Below are positions 12,001 through 21,700 of a DNA stretch of 64,000 bases, one piece after another; position 1 is the stretch's first letter; each line of letters begins with the position of its first letter. Source of the DNA: Streptomyces sp. 135. Its GTDB lineage: Bacteria; Actinomycetota; Actinomycetes; Streptomycetales; Streptomycetaceae. Position numbers and translations under genes: made by a program. Below the pieces are notes generated by a model that saw only the letters and a list, made by a program, of their open reading frames with translations, was not told the DNA's origin and ran no database searches. The stretch spans positions 8,115,415 through 8,179,414 of the forward strand of contig NZ_CP075691.1 in assembly GCF_020026305.1 (NCBI RefSeq), written 5' to 3'.

Positions 12001-12649
12001 CGAGCCCCTGGAGGGCGTGGACCTGCTGCGCACGGTGGGCCTGTTCACCAGCGTGCGTCCGGTGCGGCTCGACGTGAGCGGTGCGCACTTGGACGCCGCT
12101 ATGGCGGGGGGCGAGGCTGCCGGTAGCTTGGTGAAGGCCGTCAAGGAACAGGCTCGGGCGGTGCCCGGGGACGGCCTCGGTCATGAGCTCCTGCGGCATC
12201 TCGACCCCGTGACGGGCCCGGTCCTGCGGGCCGCGCCGGCCGCGCAGATCGGCTTCAACTACCTGGGCCGGTTCGCGGCGGGCGGCGGTGCGGGCGGTGG
12301 CACCGGCGCGGGCCGGATCGGGCCGTGGCAACTGGCCGGTGAGAGCGCGATCGGCGGTTCGGTCGACCCGGGCATGCCCGCCACGCACGTGGTGGACGCG
12401 GTGGCGGCGGTGAGGGACACCGCCGGCGGACCCGAGCTGACGATCACGCTGAGCTGGGCGGGGCGGCTGCTGGAGGAGGCCGACGCGCGGCGGCTCGGCG
12501 ACACCTGGCTGAAGATGCTGGCCGGCCTCGCCGGTCACACCGAGGACCCCACGGCGGGCGGACACACGCCCTCCGACTTCCACCTCCTCGACCTCGCACA
12601 ACACCAGATCGACGAACTCGAAGCCGGATTCTCCGTCGACCAGCCATAG
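2..12649 (+). CDS. NRPS, modules A-T-E / C-A-T-E / C-A-T-E (5' partial)
   Basis: Large nonribosomal peptide synthetase. The frame is open at the window edge and starts inside a C-A linker, so a C domain and perhaps more modules lie upstream. Visible order: A (TSGSTG at residue 169), carrier (Ser557), E (HHxxxDG at 739), C (HHIVADG at 1230), A (TSGSTG at 1712), carrier (Ser2103), E (2283), C (HHITMDG at 2774), A (TSGSTG at 3283), carrier (Ser3671), E (3854). I read the specificity pockets by hand: module a DVFHLGLLCK, matching the 4-hydroxyphenylglycine class, and modules b and c both DASTVAAVCK, a Tyr-type code. All three carriers have LGGDS, as usual before E domains, so D-Hpg, D-Tyr, D-Tyr is predicted. 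The protein ends after E with a short tail that probably docks to the next synthetase, 52 bp downstream. Some stretches have T-rich codons unlike the rest. Function is certain at family level; the substrates are inferred. Confidence 0.95.
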   Translation: MDAWSATVGRVPGVSVPGLFAGQVAREPGAVAVVNGEVRLTYGELAGRAGCLAAYLVGLGVGRGDRVAVVMERSADVVVALLGVWEAGAAYVPVDPEYPADRIAYVLADAAPAAVVCTDGTRGLLPEEAEAGPVVVVDDPEVAAAIVRCRSGQGVAPMAAEDLAYVMYTSGSTGVPKGVAVPHGSVAALAGDAGWSVGRGDAVLMHAPHAFDVSLFEVWVPLVSGARVVVAGPGAVDARGVREAVAGGVSAVHVTAGLFRMLAEEFPECFVGLREVLTGGDVVPAGSVARVREVCPEVVVRHLYGPTEVTLCATWHVLPVGAPYGPVLPIGRPLGNRQVYVLDAFLRPVPPGVVGELYAAGAGLAQGYLHRPGPTAERFVACPFGEGGRRMYRTGDLARWSPEGELLFLGRADEQVKVRGFRVELGEVETVLAGHPAVSQAVVVARQDGSGPGDKRLIGYVTVDGQGADAQELRTYVAERLPEYMVPAAVVVLDALPLTVNGKVDRAALPAPDFAARVTGREPRTETERILCDVFAEVLGLERVGAEDGFFELGGDSISSMQLASRARRAGLVVTPRQVFEEKTPERLATVAEIAVAAATAHDSGAGEVPWTPVMRALGERAAHPHFAQWVVVGAPAGLGLDVLAAGLSAVLDRHDMLRARTLPGESKLNVGARGSVDAGRLVSRVDAVHAADDALSGIAGRAAQAAAERLDPASAVMTQMVWVDAGPRRVGRLVFVAHHLVVDGVSWRVLVPDLRAACEAATAGRAPELDPVGTSFRRWAEMLTAQATDERRAAELDDWLSLLGDRQVPLGTRALNPALDTVRTLRQRTWVVPPEQAATLVGRTTAAFHCGVDDVLLAALAGAVARWRPDTAAGLLVDVEGHGREALEGVDLSRTVGWFTSARPVRLTAAGVDLPQALAGGPAAGRLLKAVKEQVRAVPGDGLGHALLRHLNPGTAPALAAAPAPQLGFNYLGRFAAATAATTAPWQVTGESAIGGSVHHETPLPHALEANVTVQDTADGPRLEIRLSWPGGLLEEAEAERLGRAWVAMLGGLAAHTEESGAGGHTPSDFPLLDGLTQDGVERLEAAVPGLADVWPLSPLQEGMLFHATFDGEGPDAYQSQRVLAVDGPLDADRLRASWQRLVARHDALRASFHRLPSGEAVQVVASDVELPWREADVSDRTEDEAFAEAERLAARDAAERLDLTAPPLLRLLLIRLREDRHRMVVTSHHIVADGWSTPLLLNEVSEAYAADGAAPAPDRAASYGDYLAWLARQDKEAARAAWRAELAGADEPTLVAPADLSGAPVPTEERSLRLSEETSRAVTELARVQGLTVNTVVQGAWAMVLARLARCTDVVFGTTVAGRPPELPGVESTVGLFINTLPVRVQLDPREPVLAMLARLQERQTALMAHQHMGLTEIQAVAGAGATFDTMLMFENYPRSAPLLSSPSPGPGPGSGVGGPGREGGEVALAQVGSRLGTHYPLAVGVVPDDCLGVRLTYRPDVFDGRRALHVGRQLARVLDRLAADPALRVGDVDLLETAERTTVLDRWNATDRPVPTGTLGELFEAQARRTPDAPAVIAADRQWTYAQLGRAADRVAHQVRAHGVRRGDLVGVVMERSADVVAVLLGVSRAGAAFVPVDPAYPAERIAHVLADAGPALVVCTATTEPALPADVPRWVHGTPGTPTPHTGPAHLAEDGRSGATDPAYVIYTSGSTGTPKGVVVTHGGIGNLAAGQIERFAVRPDSRVLQLASWSFDAAVSEMCMALLSGAALVVAGADRLPPHGTLADVAAEFAVTHMTVPPSVLATVDALPDTVSTLVVAGEECPPWLAERWSDRRLVNAYGPTEVTVCAAMSEPLRAVGHGPVPVGRLLVNSRAYVLDDFLRPVAPGTVGELYVAGPGLARGYLDRPGLTAQRFVARPFHAPGDTGDTGDTGRMYRTGDLARWSAEGELLFVGRADEQVKVRGFRVELGEVEAVLAGHDAVGQAVVVARQDGPGLGEKRLIGYVTESGPGVDAQELRAYVADRLPEYMVPAVVVVLDALPLTVNGKVDRAALPAPDFAARVIGREPRTEAERILCGLFAEVLGLERVGAEDGFFELGGDSISSMQLASRARRSGLVVTPRQVFEEKTPERLATVAEVAVTAATAHDPGAGEVPWTPVMRAFGDRATRAGFAQWVVLGAPAGLGLDVLTIGLGAVLDTHDMLRARTVPGEPKLIVGEPGTVDASALVSRVPVASHEGVGDIAERAAREAVEHLDPASGVMVRAVWVDAGPDRYGQLVLVAHHLVVDGVSWRVLVPDLRAACEAAAAGSQPRLEPVGTSFRRWAELLMAQAADERRTVELDDWLALLGKSHVPLGQRELDPGVDTARTVRRTSWVVPPEQAATLVGRTTAAFHCGVDDVLLAALAGAVARWRPDTAAGLLVDVEGHGREALEGVDLSRTVGWFTSARPVRLTAAGVDLPQALAGGPAAGRLLKAVKEQVRAVPGDGLGHALLRHLNPGTAPALAAAPAPQIGFNYLGRFGTGADPAGDPWQMTGETAIGGSIDPETPATHVLEAGAAIRDTPDGPELTLTLSRPGLLVTETEAERLGRAWVAMLGGLAAHTEESGAGGHTPSDFPLLRTLTQDGVEELEAAVPGVADVWPLSPLQEGMLFHATFDEAEPDVYEGQRALALDGPLDADRLRAAWETVLRRHPILRASFHRLTSGEAVQVVARDAELSWHQVDLGGLTQGAARHEAERLAEDERAERIDVTRAPLLRLLLIRFGEDRHRLVITSHHITMDGWSLPVLITDLRAAYEAHAAGGDGRDLPPVTSYRDYLAWLDRQDKEVARDAWRAELAGLDEPTLVVPAESVRVPVVPDRIRFAFSEEVSRGVARVARDRGLTVNTVVQGAWALLLARLAGRRDVVFGATVAGRPTDLPGAESAIGLFINTVPVRVPLAPGQPACEMLAGLQERQVALMAHQHVGLTEIHRLAGPGAVFDTLVVYENYPHPPENASAPGSSPGSENDLTPGSTPGSAHAPTPGSENGSAPAPLRIRPAGTPQDMGHYPLTFVVSPGDPMHGDFVFRPDVCDRARAEDMVASLVRILEQLVADPSVPVGRVDVVAAAGRDLVVREWNRTREPAAGAAPLPELLARQAERTPDAVALRSGEQALTYRELTDRAGRLARYLARLGVGPERRVAVVGERSAAMVESLLAVSMAGGAFVPVDAGYPAERIAYLLADAAPSAVVCTEAARGAVPAGFTGRVVVTDDPRVADEVRRCAGGPVRDEERGAPLGAANAAYVIYTSGSTGRPKGVVVTHAGLGNLARAQIDRFAVRADSRVLQFASPSFDAAVSELCMALMSGGSLVVAAPDGLPPRVSLDEAVRRTGASHVTVPPSVLAAEERLPRALETLVVAGEACPPGLVDRWARGRRMVNAYGPTETTVCAAMSEPLPPGRDVVPLGRPMANAEVFVLDEFLLPAPPGVAGELYVAGAGLARGYLGRAGLSAERFVACPFAAGTRMYRTGDVARWTREGELLFVGRADDQIKVRGHRIEPGEIEAVLTAHPDVVQAVAVARQDHAEGARLVAYVVADPARHTGDGPAAALVAELPAYVRERLPDPMVPAAFVPLDRLPLTANGKVDRAALPAPDFAERVTAGAPRNETERILCDLFAEVLGLERVGVGDSFFELGGDSIMSMQLASRARGAKLLLTSRQVFEEKTPERLAEVAGAVTPEAAVDDVGVGEVPWTPVMRALGERAARPGFAQWTVLGAPAGLGTRTLAAGLGALLDAHDMLRARTVPGEPKLIVGERGSVDAARLVTRVAAAGADTDATLDEIAGRAAREAVERLDPASGILTRAVWVDAGPARTGRIVLVVHHLVVDGVSWRVLVPDLRAACEAVAAGREPVLDPVGTSFRRWAELLMAQAADERRTAELDDWLALLGTPQPPLGSRELDPEQDTVRTLRHQTWTLPPEQAATLVGAAPAAFHCGVDDVLLATLAGAVGHWRPGTAQALLVDVEGHGREPLEGVDLLRTVGLFTSVRPVRLDVSGAHLDAAMAGGEAAGSLVKAVKEQARAVPGDGLGHELLRHLDPVTGPVLRAAPAAQIGFNYLGRFAAGGGAGGGTGAGRIGPWQLAGESAIGGSVDPGMPATHVVDAVAAVRDTAGGPELTITLSWAGRLLEEADARRLGDTWLKMLAGLAGHTEDPTAGGHTPSDFHLLDLAQHQIDELEAGFSVDQP
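2492..2889 (+). repeat. Near-identical E-domain segment, copy 1 (copy 2 at 7124-7521)
   Basis: This 398-bp stretch of the first E domain matches 7124-7521 in the second E domain with only two mismatches that I could find (2803 and one in the Leu codon near 2844). The flanking sequence diverges sharply at both ends. A second almost identical stretch covers the E-to-C boundary (about 3113-3350 versus 7745-7975). This suggests recent gene conversion or module duplication. Confidence 0.9.
7124..7521 (+). repeat. Near-identical E-domain segment, copy 2
   Basis: Partner of 2492-2889 at an offset of 4632 bp. It encodes the E-domain region from the VPPEQ stretch through the VGWFTS and PGDGLGH motifs. 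The corresponding part of the third E domain (about 11840-12240) is clearly diverged, so homogenisation affected only modules a and b. Confidence 0.9.
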
Positions 12650-12701
12650 CCGCCGGGCACCGGACGCCGTCAGGCACCAGCCGTTGTGAGGAGACAGCAC
12701 G

Positions 12702-15700
12702 ATGACCCGACCCCAGCCCCGCAAGCGATCCCTCGTCGAGGACGTGTGGCCCCTCTCGCCCTTGCAGGAAGGGATGCTGTTCCACGCCTCCTACGACGAC
12801 CAGGGCCCGGACGTCTACACCGTGCAGTCGGCGGTGGACGTCAACGGCCCCCTGGACACGGATCGGCTGCGGGCGTCGTGGGAGGCCCTGCTGACCCGGC
12901 ACGCCGCGCTGCGGGCCTGCTTCAGGCCGGTCACCGGCGCGCACATGGTGCAGGTCATCCCGCGCGAGGTCGCACTGCCCTGGCGGGAGGCGGACGTCTC
13001 CGGGCTCACGGACGCCGAGGCATTGGCGGAGACCGAGCGGCTCGCGGCACAGCAGCGGGCGGAGCGCTTCGACCTCGCGGTCCCGCCGCTGCTGCGGCTC
13101 CTGCTGATCAGGCGCGGCGAGCACCGGCACCGCCTCGTCATGACGCTCCATCACATCCTGCTGGACGGCTGGTCGATGCCGGTGCTGCTGGGCGAGCTGT
13201 CGGCGACGTACGCGGCGGGGGGCGACACCTCCGCGCTCCAGCGGGTGGCACCCTACGGCGAGTACGTGGCCTGGCTGGGCCGTCAGGACAAGGAGGCGGC
13301 ATCGGCCGCGTGGCGGGCGGAGCTGGCCGGGGCCGACGGCCCGACCCTCGTGGCACCGGCGGACCCGGGCCGCGCCCCATGCCTGCCTGAGCAGGTGCAC
13401 ACCTCCCTATCGCCTGAACTGACCGCATCACTCGACGAGTTGGCGCGCGGCGAGGGCCTGACGCTGAACACGGTCGTGCAGGGCGCGTGGGCGCTGGTCC
13501 TCGCGCGCCTCGCGGGCCGTACGGACGTGGTGTTCGGTGCGACCGTGGCGGGGCGCCCCGCAGAGCTGCCGGGCGTGGAGTCCATGGTCGGCCTCTTCAT
13601 CAACACCCTGCCCGTCCGCGTACCGCTCGACGGCGCGCAGCCGGCCGTGGAGATGCTGGCGCGGCTCCAGGAGCGCCAGTCCGCGCTGATACCCCATCAG
13701 CACGTCGGCTTGGCCGAGGTCCAGAAGCTCGCGGGCGCCGCGGCCGTCTTCGACACCCTCGTGCTGTACGAGAACTACCCGCTGCCGCCCGCCGGCCCCG
13801 TCCCCGGCCCCGACGCCGTGACGCTCAGCCCGGCGGGCGCGGCGCGCGACGCCTCGCACTATCCGCTCACGCTCGTCGCGGTCCCCGGCGGCGACCGGAT
13901 GCGGTTCAAGCTCGACCACCGTCCGGACCTGTTCGACCGCGCCGCCGCCGAGTCGATCGTCCAGCGGTTCGCACGCGTCCTGGAACGGATCGCGGCCGAC
14001 CCCTCCGCCCGCGTCGGCGACATCGACGTACTGGAGCGGGCCGAGCGCTCGGCCGTCGTGGAGCGGTGGAACGCGACGGAGCGGCCGGTGGCTGCGGGTT
14101 CCGTCATGGAGGCGTTCGAGGAGTGGGCGGCCCGCTCGCCGGACGCCGTGGCGCTGCGGTGCGGCGCGGACGAGGTGTCGTACGGGGAACTGGAGCGCCG
14201 GGCCAACCGGCTCGCCCGGCACCTGAGCGGTCTGGGCGTCGGCCGGGAGGACCGGGTCGCCCTGTGCCTGCCGCGTGGGACCGAGATGATCGTGGCGCAG
14301 CTCGCGGTGTGGAAGGCGGGCGGCGCGTTCGTCCCGCTCGACCCGGAACACCCGGCGGACCGGCTCGCGTTCATGGTGGCCGACAGCGGCGCCCGGGTGC
14401 TGCTGTGCGCCGGTGAGCCGCCCGCCGGGACCGGACACGTCGTGCGCCTCGACGACGCGGACACCCTACGGACGATCGCCGCGGAGCCCGCCGAGCCGCC
14501 GGCCCTGCCCCTCCTGCCCGACCAGCTCGCCTACGTCATCTACACCTCCGGGTCGACCGGCCGCCCCAAGGGCGTGGCCCTCGCCCACCACGGCCTGGTG
14601 AACCTGGCCGAGGCGATGCGCCCCGCCCTGGGCCTCGGCGCGAGTGTGGTCATGCTCCAGTTCGCGTCGTTCGGCTTCGACGGGTCCGTGCTCGACGTGG
14701 CGGTCACCCTGGCCGCCGGCGCCACCCTGGCCATCGCGTCGGCCGAGGAACGCACCGAGCCGGACGCACTCACCGCGATGATCCGCGAGGCGGGCGTCGA
14801 GGCGGCCAGCGTCGTACCGTCGGTCCTGCGCGTCCTGGACCCGGACGACGTGCCCGGCGTACGGAACTGGGTGCTCGGCGGCGAACTGCTGACCGCCGGC
14901 CTGGCGAGCCGCTGGACCCCGCGGGCGCGGGTGTGGAACACCTACGGCCCCACCGAGGCCACCGTGATGGCGACCGCCGGACCGGTGGCCGAGGAGACCG
15001 GACCGCGGGACGAGCCGCCGCCGATCGGCCGCCCGCTGGGCAACATGCGGACGTACGTACTCGACGGCTTCCTGCGGCCGGTGCCGCCCGGCGTGACCGG
15101 CGAGCTGTACGTCGCCGGGCCGGGTGTGGCGCGCGGCTACACCGGACGGCCGGAGCTGACGGCCGAGCGGTTCGTGGCCTGCCCCTTCGGCGCGGGCGGG
15201 CGGATGTACCGCACCGGTGACCTCGCCCGATGGACCGCCGACGGACAGCTGATGTTCGCCGGACGGGCCGACGAACAGGTCAAGCTGCGCGGTTTCCGCG
15301 TGGAGCCGGGCGAGGTCGAGGCCGTTCTCGCCCGGCACGCCTCGGTGGGCCAGGTGGCGGTCGTCGCCCGCGAGGACCGGCCCGGCGACAAGCACCTGGT
15401 CGCCTACGTCGTGCCCGGCGCGGACGCCCCGCAAGGCCGCGCCGTCGACACCGAAGGGCTGCGCGCCTACGCGGGCACCCGCCTCCCCGAGTACATGGTC
15501 CCCTCGACGGTGGTCGTCCTCGACGCGCTGCCGCTCACCGTGAACGGCAAGCTCGACCGGGCCGCCCTGCCCGCACCCGAACGAGCCGCGCACGGCGGCC
15601 GGGACCCCCGGACACCCGTCGAAGCGGTCCTGTGCGGGCTGTTCGCCGAGGCGCTCGGCGTCGAACGGGTCGGCGCCGACGACTCGTTCTTCGCCCTCGG

Positions 15701-18700
15701 CGGCGACTCGATCCTGTCGATGATGCTGGTCTCCGGTGCCCGCCGCGCGGGCCTCGCGATCACCGCCCGCCAGGTGTTCGAACACCGGACCCCGGCCGCC
15801 CTGGCGCTGGTGGCCGTACCGGCGGACGGCGCGGCCACCGGCGCCGGCGACCCCGGGACCGGCGAGGTGCCCCTGACCCCGGTCATGCACGAGCTGCTCG
15901 ACCGCGTCGGCGCCGACCACGTGGGCCGGGTCGTGCAGTCCGCCGTCGTCGAGGCCCCGGCCGGACTGCGGTCCGGGACGCTGGCCGACGCGGTGCGCGC
16001 GGTGGTGGACCACCACGACATCCTGCGCGCACGCCTGGCGACGGAACCACAACGGCGGCTCATCGTCTCCGGACCCGGCACGGCACCGGCCGGATCGTGG
16101 GTGCGCCGGGTCGACGCGGCCACGACGGACGCCGAAGGCCTGGCGCGCACGATCGCCGAGGAGAGCCGGGCGGCGGTGGCCCGGCTCGAACCCCGGTCCG
16201 GCGTCATGCTCCAGGTGGTCTGGTTCGACCGCGGCCCCGACACTCCCGGACGGCTGCTGCTGGTCGTCGACCACCTCGTGATGGACGCCGTGTCCTGGCG
16301 GATCCTGCTGCCCGATGTGGAGCAGGCCTGCGCGGCGCTCGCCGTCGGCCGCAAACCCGAACTGGAGCCCGTCCCCACGTCGTTCAGGCACTGGGCGCGC
16401 GCACTGGCCGAGCAGGCGCACAGCGCGCAGCGCGTCGCGGAACTCCCGCGCTGGACCGAGCTGCTCCAGGGCCCCGACCCACAGCTGACCGAGGTGCCCG
16501 CGGACCCGGCACGCGACGGCGCGGCCACGGTGCGGCGGGTGTCGGTGACGGTGCCGGCCGAGGTCACCTCCGCCCTGCTGACCGGCTTGCCCGCCGCCTA
16601 CCACGCGGGCGTCGACGACGTGCTCCTGACCGGACTCGCCGCCGCGGTCGCGCGATGGCGCGACGGCCGGGACCCGGCGGGCGGCTTCCTGGTGGACGTG
16701 GAGGGCCACGGCCGCGTGGCGCTCACCGACGGCATGGACCTGTCGCGGACGGTCGGCTGGTTCACCGGCACGCACCCGGTGCGGCTCGACGCGGGCACCG
16801 CCGACCTCGACGAGATCCTGTCCGGCGGCCCCGCCGCGGGCGACACCCTGAAGCGGGTCAAGGAACAACTGCGCGCGGCGCCCGGCGACGGCCTCGGATA
16901 CGGCCTGCTGCGCCACCTCAACGACGAGACCGCCCAGGAACTCGCCGCCCTCCCCGCCGCCCGGCTCGGCTTCACCTACCTCGGCCGCGTCCCCGGCGCC
17001 CCGGCGGACGAGAGCCACGCGACGGCGGGCGACACCGGGGACGGACACCTGCCGGTCGCCCACCCCCTGGAGCTCGCCGGCGTCGTACACGACCTGCCCG
17101 AGGGGCCACGGCTCACCCTGAGCCTCGCCTGGCCCGGACACCTCCTCGACGAGCCGGCGGCGCGCGGGCTGGTCGAGGACTGGGCGGCCATGCTGACCGG
17201 TCTGGCCGCCCACGCCGGCGACCCCGCCGCCGGCGGCCACACGCCCTCCGACTTCCCCCTGGTCACGCTCACCGGGCCCCAGGTCGACAAGCTGGCGGAG
17301 GCGGCGCCGGGCCTTGCGGACATCTGGCCGCTCTCGCCGCTCCAGGAAGGCCTGCTCTTCCACTCGATGTTCGCGGACGAAGGTCCGGACGTGTACGTGG
17401 AGCAGATGATCGTCGGCCTCGAAGGGCCGCTGGACACCGGGGTCCTCCGGGCGTCCTGGCAGTCGGTCCTGGACCGGCACGCGAGCCTGCGCGTGGGCTT
17501 CCGGCAGGTGGCGGGGTCCGGGCAGGCCGTCCAGATCGTCATGGACCGGGCCGTCCTGCCGTGGCGCGAGGAAGACCTGTCGGAACTCGACGAGGACGCG
17601 GCCCGGGAGGAGTCGGACCGCATCGGGAACGAGGAACGGGACAAGGGCTTCGACCTGGAGAAGCCGCCGCTGTTGAAGGTGCTGCTCGTCAAGACGGGCC
17701 ACGAGCGGTACCGCATGATGGTGACGCTCCATCACATCGTGCTCGACGGCTGGTCGTTGCCGGTCCTGCGGCGCGAGCTGTGGGCCTGTTACGAAGCCGG
17801 GGGCACCGCCGACGGCCTGCCCGCCGTCACGCCCTACTCGGAGTTCCTGGCCTGGCTCGGCCGCCAGGACAAGGAGGCGGCACAGGAAGCGTGGGCGGCG
17901 GAGCTGTCCGGCGCCGAGGAACCGACGCTGGTGGTGCCCGTGACCCCGGGCGCGACCGTCGAGGCGTCCGGCACCTCGGGCGAGGTCTTCGTCGTCGCCG
18001 ACGAGACGCTGGAGGCCGGACTCGGCGAGCTGACCCGCACCCACGGCGTGACACTGAACACGGTGCTCCAGGCCGCCTGGGCGCTGATCGTCGGCCAGTC
18101 GGCGGGACGCAAGGACGTGGTGTTCGGCGCGTCCGTCGCGGGCCGCCCCGCCGAACTGCCGGGCATGCGGGACATGCTGGGCCTGTTCATCAACACCGTC
18201 CCCGTGCGCGTGCGCTGCGAACCGGCGCGGACCGTCGCCGAGGTCCTCACCGACCTCCAGGCCAGGCAGTCCGCCCTGATGGACCATCAGTACGTCAGCC
18301 TCGGGGACATCCAGCGGATCGCGGGGCCGGGAGCGACCTTCGACGCCCTCATGGCGTTCGAGAGCTTCCCCACCGGGATGGACGCGCCCACCCGGCCCGG
18401 CGAGGGCCCCCGCGAAGCCGCGCCGGCCGGTCTGAGCATCACCGAGGCCGCGATGCGCGAGTCGATCAACTACCCGCTGGGCCTCGTGGTGGACCCCCTC
18501 GGCGGGCTGCGGATGCGGCTCACCTACCGGTCGGACGCCTTCGAGGAACAGGCCGCCCAAGCCCTGCTCGACCGCCTGGTGCGGGTCCTGCGGCAGATGG
18601 CGGCGGACCCGGGACTCGCCGTGGGCCGGATCGAGCTGTCGGACGAGACCGAGCGGTCCCTGGTGACCGAGCGGTGGAACGCCACGGAGGTGGCGGTCCC

Positions 18701-21700
18701 GGACGCGCTGGTACCCGAGCTGTTCCGCGCACGGGCCGAGCGTTCGCCGGACGCGGTGGCGGTGCGGTGCGGCCAGGACGCCTTGACCTACGGGGAGTTG
18801 GAGGGCCGGGCGAACCGGCTGGCCCGCCATCTCGCCGGGCTCGGAGTGGGCCGTGAGTCCCGGGTGGGTCTGTGTCTGCCACGCGGGGCCGACATGATCG
18901 TCGGCGAGCTGGCGGTGTGGAAGGCGGGCGGCGCTTTCGTGCCGCTGGACCCGGAGTACCCGGCGGACCGGCTGAACTATCTGATCGCGGACAGCGGCGC
19001 GCAGGTGGTGCTGGGCTCCGGTGACTGCCTGGACGGCCTGTCGACGGGAGCGGCGCGGGCGGTGCTGCTCGACCAGGTGGAGACCGCGCGGGCCCTCGCT
19101 GCCGAGCCCGCCGAACCGACCGACGCGGCCCTGTCCCCGGACCAACTCGCCTACGTCATCTACACCTCGGGCTCGACGGGCCGCCCCAAGGGCGTGGCCG
19201 TGGCACACGGCGGCGTGGCGAACCTGGCCGAGGTGATGCGGCCGGCCCTGGGCGTCGCCGAGGGCGTGGCCGTCCTCCAGTTCGCGTCGTTCAGCTTCGA
19301 CGCGGCGGTCCTCGACGTGGCGGTCACTCTCGCGGGCGGCGGCACGCTGGTCATCGCCTCCGGGCAGGAGCGGGACGAGCCGGGGGCGCTGGCCGAGATG
19401 ATGCGGGCCTCGGGTGTCACCACGGCGAGCGTCGTGCCGTCACTGCTGACCCTGCTCGACCCCGACACCGTCACCGGCGTCGGCAACTGGGTCCTCGGCG
19501 CCGAGCTGCTGACCGCCGACCTGGCGAGCCGCTGGACCCCGCAGGCACGGGTGTGGAACACCTACGGCCCCACCGAGGCCACCGTGATGGCCACCGCCGG
19601 GCCCGTGGCCGAGGAGATCGGTCCGAGCGACGGCCCACCGCCGATCGGCCGGCCGCTGGGCAACATCGGGACGTACGTCCTGGACGGCTTCCTCCACCCC
19701 GTGCCGCCGGGCGTCACCGGAGAGGTGTACATCGCGGGGCCGGGTGTCGCGCGCGGTTACGTCGGACGCCCCGGCCTCACCGCCGAGCGGTTCGTGGCCT
19801 GCCCCTTCGGTGCGGGCGGGCGGATGTACCGCACCGGGGACCTCGCCCGCTGGACGGCCGACGGACAGCTGCTGTTCGTGGGGCGCGCGGACGAACAGGT
19901 CAAGATCCGCGGCTTCCGCGTGGAGCTGGGCGAGATCGAAGCCGTGCTCGCCTCCCACCCGGAGGTACGGCAGGCCGTGGTCGTCCTCCGTGAGGACCGG
20001 CCCGGGGACCGGCGCCTGGTCGGCTACGTCGTCCCCGGCACCACGGAGGCCAAGGACACGGATGTGGCGGCGATCCGCGAGCACCTGGCCCGCGCGCTGC
20101 CCTCGTACATGGTCCCGGTCTCGGTGGTGGCGCTCGCGAAGCTGCCGCTGACGCGCAACGGCAAGGTCAATCGCAGGGCGCTGCCCGTCCCCGACTTCGC
20201 GGGCCGGGTGTCCGGGCGGGAACCGGAGAACGAGACCCAGGCGACGCTGTGCGCGCTGTTCGCCGAGATCCTCGACCTCGAACGGGTGGGCGTCGACGAC
20301 AACTTCTTCGACCTGGGCGGTGACTCGGGCCTCGCGATGCGGCTCGCCGCGCGGATCCGCGAGGAGTTCGGCATCGAGCTCAGCATGCGGCGCTTTTTCG
20401 CCACCTCCACCCCGCTCGGCGTCGCCAGGCTGCTGACGTCGAAGGAACTCCCCGAACTGCGGCCGGTCGACCACCCCGACGAGATCCCCGCCACGGCGAG
20501 CCAGACGCGCACCTGGCGCCTCGAGCGGGCCCACCCCGGCTCACCGGTCAGGCGGGCTCCGATCGCGCTGCGCCTCAGCGGCACACTGGACCGCGCGGCA
20601 CTGGAGGCGGCCCTCGGCGACGTCGCCGCACGGCACGACATGCTGCGTACGACCTTCACCTCCACCGAGAGCGGTGAGCTGTACCAGCGCGTCCTGGACG
20701 CCGACGCGGACGCGGCCAGGCCCGCGCTGCCGGTGACACCGGCGACCGAGGAGGAGCTGCCCGGCCTCCTCGCCGACCACGCCGGGTACGAGTTCGACCT
20801 CACCCGGGAGACGCCGTGGACGTGCCGCCTGTTCGCGCTCCCCGACCGCGCGCACGTCCTGCTGTTGGTGGTGCACCGCATCGCGACGGACGACGGATCA
20901 CTGACCGTCCTGGTCCGCGACCTCGCGGCGGCCTACGGAGCGCGCCGTGAGGGCAGGGCCCCCGAACGCGCCCCGCTGCCCCTCCAGTTCGCCGACTACG
21001 CGCTCTGGGAGCGCGAGATGCTCCGGGACGAGCAGGACCCGGACAGCCTGATCGGCGAGCAGTTCGCGCACTGGAAGAAGGTACTGGCGGGCGTGGGGGA
21101 GCTGGACCTGCCCGCCGACAGGCCACGGCCGGCTGTCGCCAACCACCGAACCGACTCGGTGCCGCTCGTCGTCGACAGCGACACGCACGCCCGCCTGAAG
21201 GAGGTCGCCGAGGGCGAGGGAGCGACGGTCTCCATGGCGTTGCAGGCCGCGCTCACCCTGCTCCTGACGGGGCTCGGGGCGGGGCCCGACGTCACCCTCG
21301 GTACAGTGCTGCCGCTGCGCGACGAGGAAGGGGACCTGGACGGCCTGGTGGGCCCCTTCGCCGACCCGATGGCCCTGCGGACGGACGCCTCCGGCGACCC
21401 CACGTTCCGCGAACTGCTCGGCCGGGCACGGGACACGTACCAAAGGGCGGTGCAGAACACCGACGTACCCTTCGCACGCCTCGTGGAGGTCCTGTCACCG
21501 CAGCCGCCCGCGACGCGGCACCCCGTGTTCCAGGTTCTGCTCGAAGTCCACGGCGACGCCGCCGAGATCTGGGAGTCGCCGGCGCTGCCGGGCCTGAGCA
21601 CCACCCGCCTGCCCGTGGGGACACAGGTCAGCGAACTCGACCTGGCCATCGGCCTCACCGAGCGGTACGGGGTCGAGAGCCGCCCGGACGGCATCGACGG

